From Planctomycetota bacterium (GTDB lineage: Bacteria; Planctomycetota; UBA1135; GCA-002686595): DNA of 64,000 bases. The position numbers and the translations under genes were made by a program. Below the pieces are notes generated by a model. It searched no databases. It was not told the origin of the DNA and saw nothing but the letters and a program-made list of their open reading frames with translations. Below, piece after piece: positions 18,829 through 27,317 of this stretch; the first letter of the stretch is position 1, and every line of letters begins with the position of its first letter. The DNA lies in NCBI GenBank assembly GCA_029259605.1, contig JAJDEV010000135.1, positions 1-64,000 on the forward strand. The letters run 5' to 3'.

Positions 18829-19418
18829 TCCGCGTCGGGCGGGCGCACCAGGAGCGCGAGCCGCGCGCGCGCGATGCCCCACTCGCGGCTGACCGTGCGC
18901 GTCGACACGCCGAGCAGCTCGGCGGTCTCGGCTTCGGACAGTCCGGCGAAGAAGCGCAGGCGCACGACGTCGGCGCGGCGCGGGTCGTCGGCCTCGATGC
19001 TCTTCAGCGCTTCGTCGAGCGCGAGCAAGTCGTCGGCCGGCGTCTCCACTCCGATCTCGCCCTCGAGCCCGGCGAGCGTCACGCGCTTGCGGTCGCCGCC
19101 GCGCCGACGCGCCAACTTCTTGCGCGCCGACTCGACCAGCACGTCGTGCATCGCGCGCGCGGCGGTGAAGAAGAAGTGACGCCGATTCTCGAAGTTCGAT
19201 CCTGCCTTGCCGACGAGACGCAGGTACGCCTCGTTCACGAGCTCGGTCGCCTGCAGCGTCGCGCGCGCGTTCGCGCCGGCGAGCTGTCCGAGCGCGACTC
19301 GATGCAGCTCGTTGTAGAGCAGGTCGAAGAGGCGCTGTTCCGCGCCGTCTTCGCCGGTGCTCATCTCGTGCAGGAGCTGCGTGACGCGAGTGGGAGAGTC
19401 GGTCATCGTCAGGGACAT
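18825..19418 (-). CDS. ECF-type sigma factor (TIGR02999-like)
   Basis: A 197-residue RNA polymerase sigma factor. RVTQLLHEMSTGEDGAEQRL and LYNELHRVALGQL form region 2 start, and LQATELVNEAYLRLVG with FENRRHFFFTAARAM is region 2. LRFFAGLSEAETAELLGVST with VSREWGIARARL is the region 4 helix-turn-helix. The pattern is that of the sigma-70 family often found next to Ser/Thr kinases in Planctomycetota, with no anti-sigma gene. The start may be 19418 or 19406. It is divergent from the kinase gene, with only 72 bp between them. Confidence 0.9.
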   Translation of the reverse strand: MSLTMTDSPTRVTQLLHEMSTGEDGAEQRLFDLLYNELHRVALGQLAGANARATLQATELVNEAYLRLVGKAGSNFENRRHFFFTAARAMHDVLVESARKKLARRRGGDRKRVTLAGLEGEIGVETPADDLLALDEALKSIEADDPRRADVVRLRFFAGLSEAETAELLGVSTRTVSREWGIARARLALLVRPPDAD

Positions 19419-19490
19419 CGTAGCGCGCCCCCCCCGCGCGAGGCGGATCCCTCCGGCTAGAATGGTCCCTTCCATCATGAAGCGAACGTC

Positions 19491-22145
19491 ATGAAGCGAC
19501 CCACGCCGCGCCCCGAGGACGCGCACCGCCTCGAGGGCCTGATCGCCCAGTGCCTCGAGCTCTACGAGGCCGAGGGCCCGCGCGCGGTCGACGAGTTGCT
19601 CGTCCGCACGCCGGACTCCGCGGACTTGGTGCGCGAACGCCTCGACCTGCTCGGCCGCATGGGATTGATCGCGGACGCACCGCCCGCGTCCCAGCCCGAC
19701 ACGATCGGCGCGTATCAAGTCATCGGTGTGCTCGGTCGTGGCGGGATGGGCGTCGTGTACGAGGCCGAGCAAGAACGCCCGCGACGACGCGTCGCGCTCA
19801 AGGTGCTGCGCAACGCCCCGGGCGAGGCGGGGCTCAGTCGCTTTCAGCACGAGGCCGAGCTGCTCGCGCGCCTGCAGCATCCCGGCATCGCGACGATCCA
19901 CGAAGTCGGCACCGCGGTCGTCGGCGGATTGACCGTGCCGTTCTTCGCGATGGAGCTCGTGCGCGGCCGACGCCTCGACCGTTACGTCGCCGAGGTCGAG
20001 CCCGACGTCGCCGCGCGCGCCGAGCTCGTCGCGAAGATCGCCGACGCGGTGCACCACGCGCACCAGAAGGGTGTCGTGCATCGGGACCTGAAGCCGGCCA
20101 ACGTGATCGTCGACGAGCGTGACGAGCCGCGCGTGCTCGACTTCGGCGTCGCGCGCGCGACGGACCCCGAACTCCGGCTCGAAACGCTGCAGACCGAGGC
20201 GGGCCAGCTCGTCGGCACGCTCGCGTACATGAGCCCCGAGCAGGCCGCCGGAGATCCGGACGAGATCGACAGCCAGACCGACGTCTATTCCCTCGGTGTC
20301 GTCGCGTTCGAGCTGTTCGCGGGCTGCCTGCCGATCGACGTCGACGGTCGCCCGGTGCTCGACGTGCTGCAAGCGATCCGCGACGACGAGCCGCGCTTGT
20401 TGGGCCAGCTCGATCGGTCGCTGCGCGGCGACCTCGAGACGATCGTCGCCAAGGCGCTCTCGAAGGAGAAGAACCGCCGCTACGCGTCCGCGCACGAACT
20501 CGCCGCCGACCTGCGCCGCTTCGTTCACAACGAGCCGATCACCGCGCGTCCGGCGACGGCGGCCTATCAACTGCGGAAGTTCGCGCGCCGCAACCGCGCG
20601 CTCGTCGCGGGCGCGGTCGGCATCGTTGTCGCGCTCGTGCTCGGGTTGGTCGGGACGCTCTACGGCCTGCGCGAAGCGACGCTCGCGCGCGACGACGCCG
20701 AGCGCCGCCTCGGGGTCGCGGACGCCGTACGTGTTTTCCAAGCGCGCATGTTCGCGCGCGCCGATCCGCAGGAGCAGGGCCTGCGCGTCGTCGATCTGCT
20801 CGACCGCTCGGCGCTGCTGATCGAGGAGACGAAGGACGACCCGCTCGAGGAGGCCGCGGTGCGACTCGTCCTCGGCGACGCGTACGCGATGACCGGCTCC
20901 TACGAAAAGGCCGAGCCGCTGCTCGTGCGGTCGGCCGAGCTCTTCGAGCGCGAGCTCGGCGCGTCCGACGTGCAAACGCTTGGCGCGCGCACGCGCCTGG
21001 TCGGCTTTCTGATCTCGAAGGGACGCCTGGAGGAGGCGGAGCGGGAGCTCGACGCGATCGTGAAGCGCGCGACGGCCGCGCACGGCGCTGGGCACAGCAC
21101 CGTGCTCGACGCCGAGATCGTGCGCGCGCAGCTCTACCAGCTGCGCGGTTGGTTCGCGAAGGAGGACGCGCTCTGCACGCGCTTGCTCGACGCCGGCGCC
21201 GAACGTCGGTCGTGGTACGGGTTGAAGCTCCGGCGCGCGATGGCGCGCAGCGAGCTGACGGACTTCGAGCGCGCCGCGCAGGACGCGCGCGACGCGCTCG
21301 ACTGGTCGCGCGCGGCGTTCGGCGAGAACCACCCCGACACGCTCGAGGCCATGCACGTCCTGGGCGCCGTGCTCCAGAAGGGCAGCCACGTCGAGGAGGG
21401 CGGCGCGTTGATCGAGGACGTGTACGAGCGCAAGCGCGCGCTGCTCGGCCCCGAGAATCCCGAGACGTTGCTCGCGATGGTGAACGCGGCGTTCCGTTAT
21501 TCGGTGCGCGAGGACTACGCGCACGCCGACGAGCTCCTGAGCGAAGCGTACGCCATCGCGTTGCGCGTGCTGCCCCCCGCGCACGCGACGATGCGGCTCG
21601 CGCGCGGCAACCTGGCGGGCAACCTCCTGTTCCTCGACCGCAACGCCGAAGCAGCGGAGTTGCTCGAGCAACAGCTCGCGGCCGAATCCGAACTCGTCGG
21701 CCCCGACAGCGCGAACGCCCAAGCGATCATGGGCAGCCTCGCGATGGCCTACCAAGCCCTCGGACGCTTCGAAGAGGCCGAAGAGCTCTTCCTCACCGTC
21801 CTCGACGTCACGCAGGAGATGCTCGGCGACCGTCACGTCAACACGCTGATGAGCGCCTACAACCTGGCCGAGTTCTACCGCAAGACGCGCCGCTACGACG
21901 AAGCCGAGCCCTACTTCCGCGACGCCTCCGAGACCGCCGCCGAAGTCCTCGACGAACTCGACTACCGCATCCCGTGGATGATGTCGACCTGGGCGCTCAA
22001 CCTCGCCTACGCCGGCCGCTTCGACGAAGCCGAGCAAGTCTTCACGCGCGCCAAGTCCTTCGCCGACCGCCTGGAAGAGGGGCACTCGGCCCGCGAAAAG
22101 ATCGCGACCATCCGCGCCCAGCTGGACGGGTTCGAGCGGCGCTAG
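19491..22145 (+). CDS. Ser/Thr protein kinase with membrane helix and TPR-like tail
   Basis: An 884-residue Hanks-type kinase. Residues 1-65 are a helical leader. The kinase domain (about 72-345) shows GRGGMGVVYEA, VALKVL, VVHRDLKPANVIVD, DFGVA and GTLAYMSPEQA, so all catalytic residues are present. A membrane helix lies at about 375-395 (ALVAGAVGIVVALVLGLVG). The rest is helical repeats of the TPR type (for example YEKAEPLLVRSAELFERELG, FEEAEELFLTVLD, YDEAEPYFRDASE). The likely job is sensing through the tail and phosphorylating cytosolic targets such as the divergent ECF sigma factor; that pairing is inferred from position. Confidence 0.93.
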   Translation: MKRPTPRPEDAHRLEGLIAQCLELYEAEGPRAVDELLVRTPDSADLVRERLDLLGRMGLIADAPPASQPDTIGAYQVIGVLGRGGMGVVYEAEQERPRRRVALKVLRNAPGEAGLSRFQHEAELLARLQHPGIATIHEVGTAVVGGLTVPFFAMELVRGRRLDRYVAEVEPDVAARAELVAKIADAVHHAHQKGVVHRDLKPANVIVDERDEPRVLDFGVARATDPELRLETLQTEAGQLVGTLAYMSPEQAAGDPDEIDSQTDVYSLGVVAFELFAGCLPIDVDGRPVLDVLQAIRDDEPRLLGQLDRSLRGDLETIVAKALSKEKNRRYASAHELAADLRRFVHNEPITARPATAAYQLRKFARRNRALVAGAVGIVVALVLGLVGTLYGLREATLARDDAERRLGVADAVRVFQARMFARADPQEQGLRVVDLLDRSALLIEETKDDPLEEAAVRLVLGDAYAMTGSYEKAEPLLVRSAELFERELGASDVQTLGARTRLVGFLISKGRLEEAERELDAIVKRATAAHGAGHSTVLDAEIVRAQLYQLRGWFAKEDALCTRLLDAGAERRSWYGLKLRRAMARSELTDFERAAQDARDALDWSRAAFGENHPDTLEAMHVLGAVLQKGSHVEEGGALIEDVYERKRALLGPENPETLLAMVNAAFRYSVREDYAHADELLSEAYAIALRVLPPAHATMRLARGNLAGNLLFLDRNAEAAELLEQQLAAESELVGPDSANAQAIMGSLAMAYQALGRFEEAEELFLTVLDVTQEMLGDRHVNTLMSAYNLAEFYRKTRRYDEAEPYFRDASETAAEVLDELDYRIPWMMSTWALNLAYAGRFDEAEQVFTRAKSFADRLEEGHSAREKIATIRAQLDGFERR

Positions 22146-22231
22146 ACGCCCGGCCGCGCATCCCGTGCCGGGCCGACGTTCAAGATCCGTTGCGTGCGTT
22201 TTGCGTCCGGCGCAGCGCATAGGATGGAGGC

Positions 22232-24640
22232 GTGTCGTGCCCCGTTCCCGAGGATCCGTCGTCGCCCGAGACTCCCGGCGATGAAGCGCTCTTTCGCGAG
22301 CTCGCCAGTGTCGCGCGCGACTCGCCGGTCGCGACCGACGACCTGCTGACGCGCGACGCGATTCCGGGCTACGAGCTGCTCGGCGAGATCCATCGCGGGG
22401 GACAGGGCACGGTGTATGTCGCGCGGCAGACGGCGACGAAGCGGCGCGTCGCGCTCAAGGTGCTCACGCGGCACCGGGGTGAGGCCGAGCGCGAGGAGCG
22501 TCGGCGCTTCGAGCGCGAGGTCGAGCTCGCGTGCAGGCTGCGTCATCCGAACATCGTTTGCGTCTTCGAGAGCGGCGACGCGGGCGGGCGGCTCTGGTAC
22601 GCGATGGAGTTGGTCGACGGCGTGCGACTCGACGAGTTCCTCGCGACCGCGCACCTCGACCTCGCCGGACGGCTGGCGTTGATCGAAGGCATCGCTGCGG
22701 CCGTCGCCGTCGCGCACCGCACGGGGGTGATTCACCGCGATCTGAAGCCGGCGAACATCCTCGTCGATGCGAACGGGACGCCGCGCGTGGTCGACTTCGG
22801 GCTCGCGCTCGCGTCGAGCGGCGACCTCGCGCGTCGCATCACGGCGACGGGCGCGTTCCTCGGGACGCTCGCGTACATGTCGCCGGAGCAGGCGAGTGGG
22901 GGAGAGGTCGACACGCGCACCGACGTACACGCGATCGGGTTGCTCCTCTATGAAGTGCTGACGGGCCGCCTGCCGTGGTCGACGCATGGCGATGTGTCGA
23001 AGGTGCTCGAGCGCGTGAAGCACGAACGGCCCGCGGATCCGTGCGCGCTCTCGAGCGACGTCGACGCCGAGCTGCGCACGATCGTGATGACCGCGCTCGA
23101 GAAGGATCCCGCCCAGCGCTACGACTCGGCCGACGCGTTGCTGCGCGACCTCGTGCGTTACAGGAACGGTGAGCCGCTCGCCGCGCGTCCGCAGAGCATG
23201 GCCTACGTCCTGCGCAAGGCGGTCGCGCGCCACCGCACCGCGCTCGGCATCGCGGCGGCCGTCGCAGTCGTCGTTTGCGTCGCCGCCGCGTTCGCCGTGC
23301 GCGAGCAGTGGCGCGCCGACGATCAGCGCCACGAAGCCGCGCTCGCGCGCCAGCTGATGCGAACGATCGTCGGCGCGGGCAGCGGCGGTTCGATGGAGCA
23401 CGGCGAGGCGCGCATCGCGGCGCTGGCCGAGTCGCTCGAGCGCCTGAACACCGAGCTCGACGTGTCGCCGGACGTGCGCGCGTCGCTCCACCTCAGCCTC
23501 GGCGAGTCGTACTCCGCGCGCTTGCTGTTCGACGAGGCGAAGGAACACCTGCGCGATGCGGTGGCGCGCTTCCGCGAGGCGGGCGATGGCGAGGGCGTCG
23601 CGCGCAGCCTCGAAGCGCTGGCCGCCGTGCAATGCCAGCGAGGCTCGGATGACGCGGTCGAGGCGGCGACGGAAGCCCTCGACCTGCGGCGCGCGGCCCT
23701 TCCGCTCGACGCCGTGCGCGTCGCGTGCGGCGAGCGCTTGCTCGCGCGCACGCTCCTCGCGCGCCTGCCGCGCCAGCCCGACGACGTGCCGCGCGCGCGC
23801 GAGCTCCTCGACCGCGCCGAGGGGACGCTCGTCGCCGAATTGGGAGCGAACGACCCCGACGTCGCGATGATCCACATCCTGAGCGCGAGCATCTCCGCGT
23901 CGGGCGCCGATGCGATCGAGCTGTACGAGCGCGCGTTGCGCGTGCTCGAGCGCCGACCGGGCGAGGCGCGCCGCACGATCGAGTGCCTCGACCGCTACGC
24001 GGGCCGGCTCGCGTCGCTCGCGCGCTACGACGAGGCCGACGCCGTGTTCGAGCGCGCGGCCAACCTCACGCGACAGACGTACGGCGAGCGCCACACCGTC
24101 GACCACCTGCGCCGCCGCTCCGAGCTCGAACGCATCGACGGCAACCTCGCGTCGGCGGAGCGGCTGGAGCGCGCCGCGCTCGCGACCGAACTCGACGGTT
24201 GGATCGAGCTGCGCCCCGACGACGAGCCGCGGTTGGGCCCGCTCGCGGCGAGCGTGCGCGAGGGCGAACCGGTGCCGTACGTCGACGCGTTCAGCGCCCT
24301 GCGCGAGCTGCGCGGCGACAGCGACTTCAACCTGTCGAGCTGGATGAACCAGATCGCGCGCCTGCTCGACGAGCTCGAGCGCCACGGCGAAGCCGAGGCG
24401 CTGCTGCGCGAGTCGCTGTGGATCCACTGCCGCATCTACGGCCTCGATTGCCCGAACCGCCAGGAGACGCTCTACCTCCTCGCCGCACAGCTCGCCGATC
24501 GAGAACTCGATCGCGAGGCCGCCGATTGCTTGGACGAGCTGCTCGAACGCGCGGCGCCGGCGTCGCCGGACGACGCGCTCGTCGCCAAGGCGCTCGAGCT
24601 GCGCAAGCGGCTCTCGGTCGGGACGGTGCAGGCGCCATGA
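22232..24640 (+). CDS. Ser/Thr protein kinase with membrane helix and TPR-like tail
   Basis: An 802-residue Hanks-type kinase starting at a GTG right after GGATGGAGG. The kinase domain (about 48-315) has IHRGGQGTVYVA (Gln replaces the usual Met in GGMG), [25 protein letters not shown] and GTLAYMSPEQAS. A membrane helix sits at about 338-358. The C-terminal half holds degenerate helical repeats rich in Arg, Glu and Ala. It overlaps the next sigma gene in ATGA, so the two products are made together, the strongest sequence evidence here for a kinase-sigma functional pair. Confidence 0.92.
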   Translation: MSCPVPEDPSSPETPGDEALFRELASVARDSPVATDDLLTRDAIPGYELLGEIHRGGQGTVYVARQTATKRRVALKVLTRHRGEAEREERRRFEREVELACRLRHPNIVCVFESGDAGGRLWYAMELVDGVRLDEFLATAHLDLAGRLALIEGIAAAVAVAHRTGVIHRDLKPANILVDANGTPRVVDFGLALASSGDLARRITATGAFLGTLAYMSPEQASGGEVDTRTDVHAIGLLLYEVLTGRLPWSTHGDVSKVLERVKHERPADPCALSSDVDAELRTIVMTALEKDPAQRYDSADALLRDLVRYRNGEPLAARPQSMAYVLRKAVARHRTALGIAAAVAVVVCVAAAFAVREQWRADDQRHEAALARQLMRTIVGAGSGGSMEHGEARIAALAESLERLNTELDVSPDVRASLHLSLGESYSARLLFDEAKEHLRDAVARFREAGDGEGVARSLEALAAVQCQRGSDDAVEAATEALDLRRAALPLDAVRVACGERLLARTLLARLPRQPDDVPRARELLDRAEGTLVAELGANDPDVAMIHILSASISASGADAIELYERALRVLERRPGEARRTIECLDRYAGRLASLARYDEADAVFERAANLTRQTYGERHTVDHLRRRSELERIDGNLASAERLERAALATELDGWIELRPDDEPRLGPLAASVREGEPVPYVDAFSALRELRGDSDFNLSSWMNQIARLLDELERHGEAEALLRESLWIHCRIYGLDCPNRQETLYLLAAQLADRELDREAADCLDELLERAAPASPDDALVAKALELRKRLSVGTVQAP

Positions 24641-25227
24641 CGTCCGGGGAACAGATCACGAGTCGCACGCTGCTCGAGCGCGTGCGCGACCCGGCGGACC
24701 GCGTCGCGTGGGAGCGCTTCTACGGGATCTATGCGCCGCTGATCGAACGCTTCGCCGCGACGCACGGGTTGTCGCACGACGAGATCGAGGACGTGCGCGA
24801 CGAGAGCCTCGCGCGCGTCGCCGCGAAGCTGCCCGAGTTCGAGTACGACCCGCGCCGCGGCGGCTTCCGCGGCTGGCTCTACCGCATCGTGCGCGGCAAG
24901 GTCGTCGACCACCTGCGCCGCGCCGGCGCGCGCAACGCGGACACGCGCGAACTGCAAACCGCGCCCGATCCGTCCCCGACCCCCGACGAAGTCTGGGAGC
25001 GACTGTGGCGCGAGGAGCACCTGCGCTACGCCCTGCGCGAAGTCGCCGAACACGTCTCGGAACGCACGTACCAAACCTTCCGCCTCCTGCTCGTCGACGA
25101 GCTCACCGTCGCCGACGTCTGCGAGCGCATGGGCATGAACGCGAACCAGGTCTACAAGGCCAAGGCGCGCGGCCTCGCCGCGGTGCGCGGGATCCTCGAG
25201 CGCCTCGGTGTGGAGCCGGACGCGTAG
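24637..25227 (+). CDS. ECF-type sigma factor coupled to a Ser/Thr kinase
   Basis: A 196-residue sigma factor. WERFYGIYAPLIERFAATHG and GGFRGWLYRIVRGKVVDHLR form region 2. HVSERTYQTFRLLLVDELTV, VCERMGMNANQVYKAKARGL form region 4. The N-terminus resembles ECF factors of Planctomycetota that start SRTLLERVRDPADRVAWERF. Its ATG overlaps the kinase stop, indicating coupled translation and an operon. No anti-sigma factor is adjacent, so control by phosphorylation is a reasonable inference. Confidence 0.9.
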   Translation: MTSGEQITSRTLLERVRDPADRVAWERFYGIYAPLIERFAATHGLSHDEIEDVRDESLARVAAKLPEFEYDPRRGGFRGWLYRIVRGKVVDHLRRAGARNADTRELQTAPDPSPTPDEVWERLWREEHLRYALREVAEHVSERTYQTFRLLLVDELTVADVCERMGMNANQVYKAKARGLAAVRGILERLGVEPDA

Positions 25228-25233
25228 CGGCGC

Positions 25234-26445
25234 TCAACGATGGTCCAAGCACACGAGCTCGCCCGCGTGGTTGCGTAGGTAGACGAGCCCGCCGGCGAGC
25301 ACCGGGCTCGTCCAGCACGGGCCGCTGTCGAAGACCTGGCGGCGCGAGCGCTCCGTGTAGCCGTCCGGGCTCGCCGCTGCGACGACGAACGCGCCGTCCT
25401 CGCCGATGACGAGCAGGCGGCCATCCGCCGATGCCATCAGCGCGCCCATGCCGAGGCCGCGCTTGCGCCATTGCTCCTTGCCGGAGATGTCGAGGCATTT
25501 GAGCGTGGATTGGTCGAAGCCGAAGAGCGACTCGCCGACGAGCACGCAACCGCTGTGCTGCGTGCGCATCGACTTGCTCTCCCAGAGCGCGGTCGGTGCT
25601 TCGCTCGTCACGTCGACGAGCGTGCAGCCGTGGCCGTAGCCGGACGAGACGAAGATGTTGTCGCCCGCGATGACGGGCGTCGACGCGTTCACGGTCACGT
25701 TGCCCTTGCGGAACGGGTGGAAGCGCAGCTGTTCGCCCGTCTGCTCGTCGAGGAGGAACAAGCCCTCCTTCGTGAAGGTCGCGATCGTGCGCTCGCCGTC
25801 GAGCTCGAACGTCGTCGGCGTCGAGTACATCGCGAGGTGGTGGCGCGTGGCCCAGAGCGTGTCGCCCGTCGTCGAGTCGATGGCGACCGTCTTGCCGACG
25901 TTGCAGATCAGCTTGTCGTCGAGCACGAGCGGCGACCCCCCGAAGCCGTAGGCGTTCGGCTCGGTCTCGTTCTCCGTCGCGATGTGCCGCATCCACAGCA
26001 CCGTGCCGTCGTCCGCGTCGAGGCAGCGCAGCTCGCCTTCGCGGGTCGTGACGTAGACGCGTCCGTTCGCGATCGCGGGTGTGGTCAGCGTTCCGCCGCC
26101 GTGCTCGCGATTCCAGATCTGCGCGGGATACACAGCGCGCCACAACTCCTCGCCGCTCTCCGCGTCGAAGCAGATCACGGAGTCCTCCTCCATCGTCACG
26201 TCGAACCCGGCGATGACCAGACGCCCGCCGGCGATCGACGGACACGAGTAGCCGATCCCGACCTCGGCGCTCCACAGCGGCTCGGTCGCGCCCTCGCTCT
26301 TCCAGTCGGTCTCGAGTGAAACGCCCGAGCGCTGCGGACCGCGCCAATGCGGCCAGTTCGCGCGCGATCCGGTGTCCGACTGCGCGGACGACGCGCCCGC
26401 GACTTGCAGACCGGCGAGCGTGACGAGCAGTGCCGTGCGCAACAT
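25234..26445 (-). CDS. Exported PQQ-like beta-propeller protein
   Basis: A 403-residue protein with a signal peptide (MLRTALLVTLAGLQVAGASSAQ), then ANWPHWRGPQRSGVSLETDW, the usual start of planctomycete outer membrane-associated PQQ-propeller proteins. Repeats such as VICFDAESGEELWRAVYP, RCLDADDGTVLWMRHI, VAIDSTTGDTLWATRH and FLLDEQTGEQLRFHPF are propeller blades. No dehydrogenase motifs are seen, so a binding or scaffold role is more likely than an enzyme. Its ATG overlaps the stop of the DJ-1-like gene (TGATG), indicating coupling. Confidence 0.85.
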   Translation of the reverse strand: MLRTALLVTLAGLQVAGASSAQSDTGSRANWPHWRGPQRSGVSLETDWKSEGATEPLWSAEVGIGYSCPSIAGGRLVIAGFDVTMEEDSVICFDAESGEELWRAVYPAQIWNREHGGGTLTTPAIANGRVYVTTREGELRCLDADDGTVLWMRHIATENETEPNAYGFGGSPLVLDDKLICNVGKTVAIDSTTGDTLWATRHHLAMYSTPTTFELDGERTIATFTKEGLFLLDEQTGEQLRFHPFRKGNVTVNASTPVIAGDNIFVSSGYGHGCTLVDVTSEAPTALWESKSMRTQHSGCVLVGESLFGFDQSTLKCLDISGKEQWRKRGLGMGALMASADGRLLVIGEDGAFVVAAASPDGYTERSRRQVFDSGPCWTSPVLAGGLVYLRNHAGELVCLDHR

Positions 26446-27224
26446 CAGCGCACCTCGATCGGCCAGGTGTATCCGAGCGCCGTCGCCGCGGTCTCCGCCG
26501 CGGGATCGCCGCTCGCCTCGGAGAGGATGTGCAGCGCCGCCTCGATCGACGCGGCGTTGTCGCGCGCGACCACGAACTTGTCGAGCACGGCGACCGCGTC
26601 GTCCGAGCTGAAGGAGACGTTCGGCGCGAAGCGCGCGAAGAACGCGGCCGGCGCGAGCGAGCCGGCGGGGAGCGTCTCGCCGTCGACCATGCCCGTGCGC
26701 GCGAGCGCGATCGATCCCGTCCCGACGGTCAGCACGAAGTCGGCGCCCTCGCTCACCTTCGCGATCCAATCGATGATGTAGTCGTCCTCGATCTCGTCGT
26801 GCCCGATGGGCGGCACGATCAGGATGTCGAACTCCGGCGCGTCGTCGAACGCGTAGGTCGGAACGACGCTGAGGTATCCCTGGCACTGGATCGGATCCGT
26901 CGTGTCCGCGACCGTGAACACGTTCATCGTGTGCGAGCTCGCGAACACGGACGCCGGCCCGGCGAAGCTCGCGACGTCGGTCCCGGGCAAGACGAGCACG
27001 GCCACGTGCGGAACGGAAGCCTGCGCGACGAGCCGCATCCCGCATCCGGGACACGTCTCCGACTTCGCCGCGTCGCCCGTGAACGTGCGCGCGTCGCACG
27101 CTCCGCCGCAGGGCGGACAGACGAGCACCTCTTGCGCACCGTCCTGCACCCCGCGCGGCGCGTCGGCCCCCGCCAACGACGTCCACGCCAACCCCGCCAC
27201 GACCCAGCACTTCCAACCGATCAT
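26445..27224 (-). CDS. Exported DJ-1/PfpI-like protein with N-terminal Cys knuckles, nucleophile lost
   Basis: A 259-residue protein with a signal peptide (MIGWKCWVVAGLAWTSLAGADA; ribosome site GGAGG at about 10 bases). Residues about 32-65 have VCPPCGGACDARTF and ETCPGCGMRL, a small zinc-ribbon-like unit. The rest is a class I glutamine-amidotransferase fold of the DJ-1/PfpI type: VLVLPGTDVASFAGPASVFA and FDILIVPPIG. At the elbow where the family has Cys (xxCTGSxxLAxAGLLDG) this protein reads LTVGTGSIALARTGMVDG. The reactive Cys is thus replaced by Gly, which argues for binding rather than catalysis. Coupled to the PQQ gene. Confidence 0.72.
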   Translation of the reverse strand: MIGWKCWVVAGLAWTSLAGADAPRGVQDGAQEVLVCPPCGGACDARTFTGDAAKSETCPGCGMRLVAQASVPHVAVLVLPGTDVASFAGPASVFASSHTMNVFTVADTTDPIQCQGYLSVVPTYAFDDAPEFDILIVPPIGHDEIEDDYIIDWIAKVSEGADFVLTVGTGSIALARTGMVDGETLPAGSLAPAAFFARFAPNVSFSSDDAVAVLDKFVVARDNAASIEAALHILSEASGDPAAETAATALGYTWPIEVR

Positions 27225-27317
27225 CGACCTGCCTCCGAGAAAGGGACTCCGGAAAGCCCTCCTCCGAACGGGTGCCCCGCTTCCGCCGCGCAAAACGCGA
27301 CTTCTTCGCCGGCGGGC

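Noticed and set aside
18825-22220. 1131-codon minus-strand frame covering the sigma factor and the whole kinase region
   Set aside because: Only the last 197 codons (from 19418) match a family; the rest is antisense to a complete kinase.
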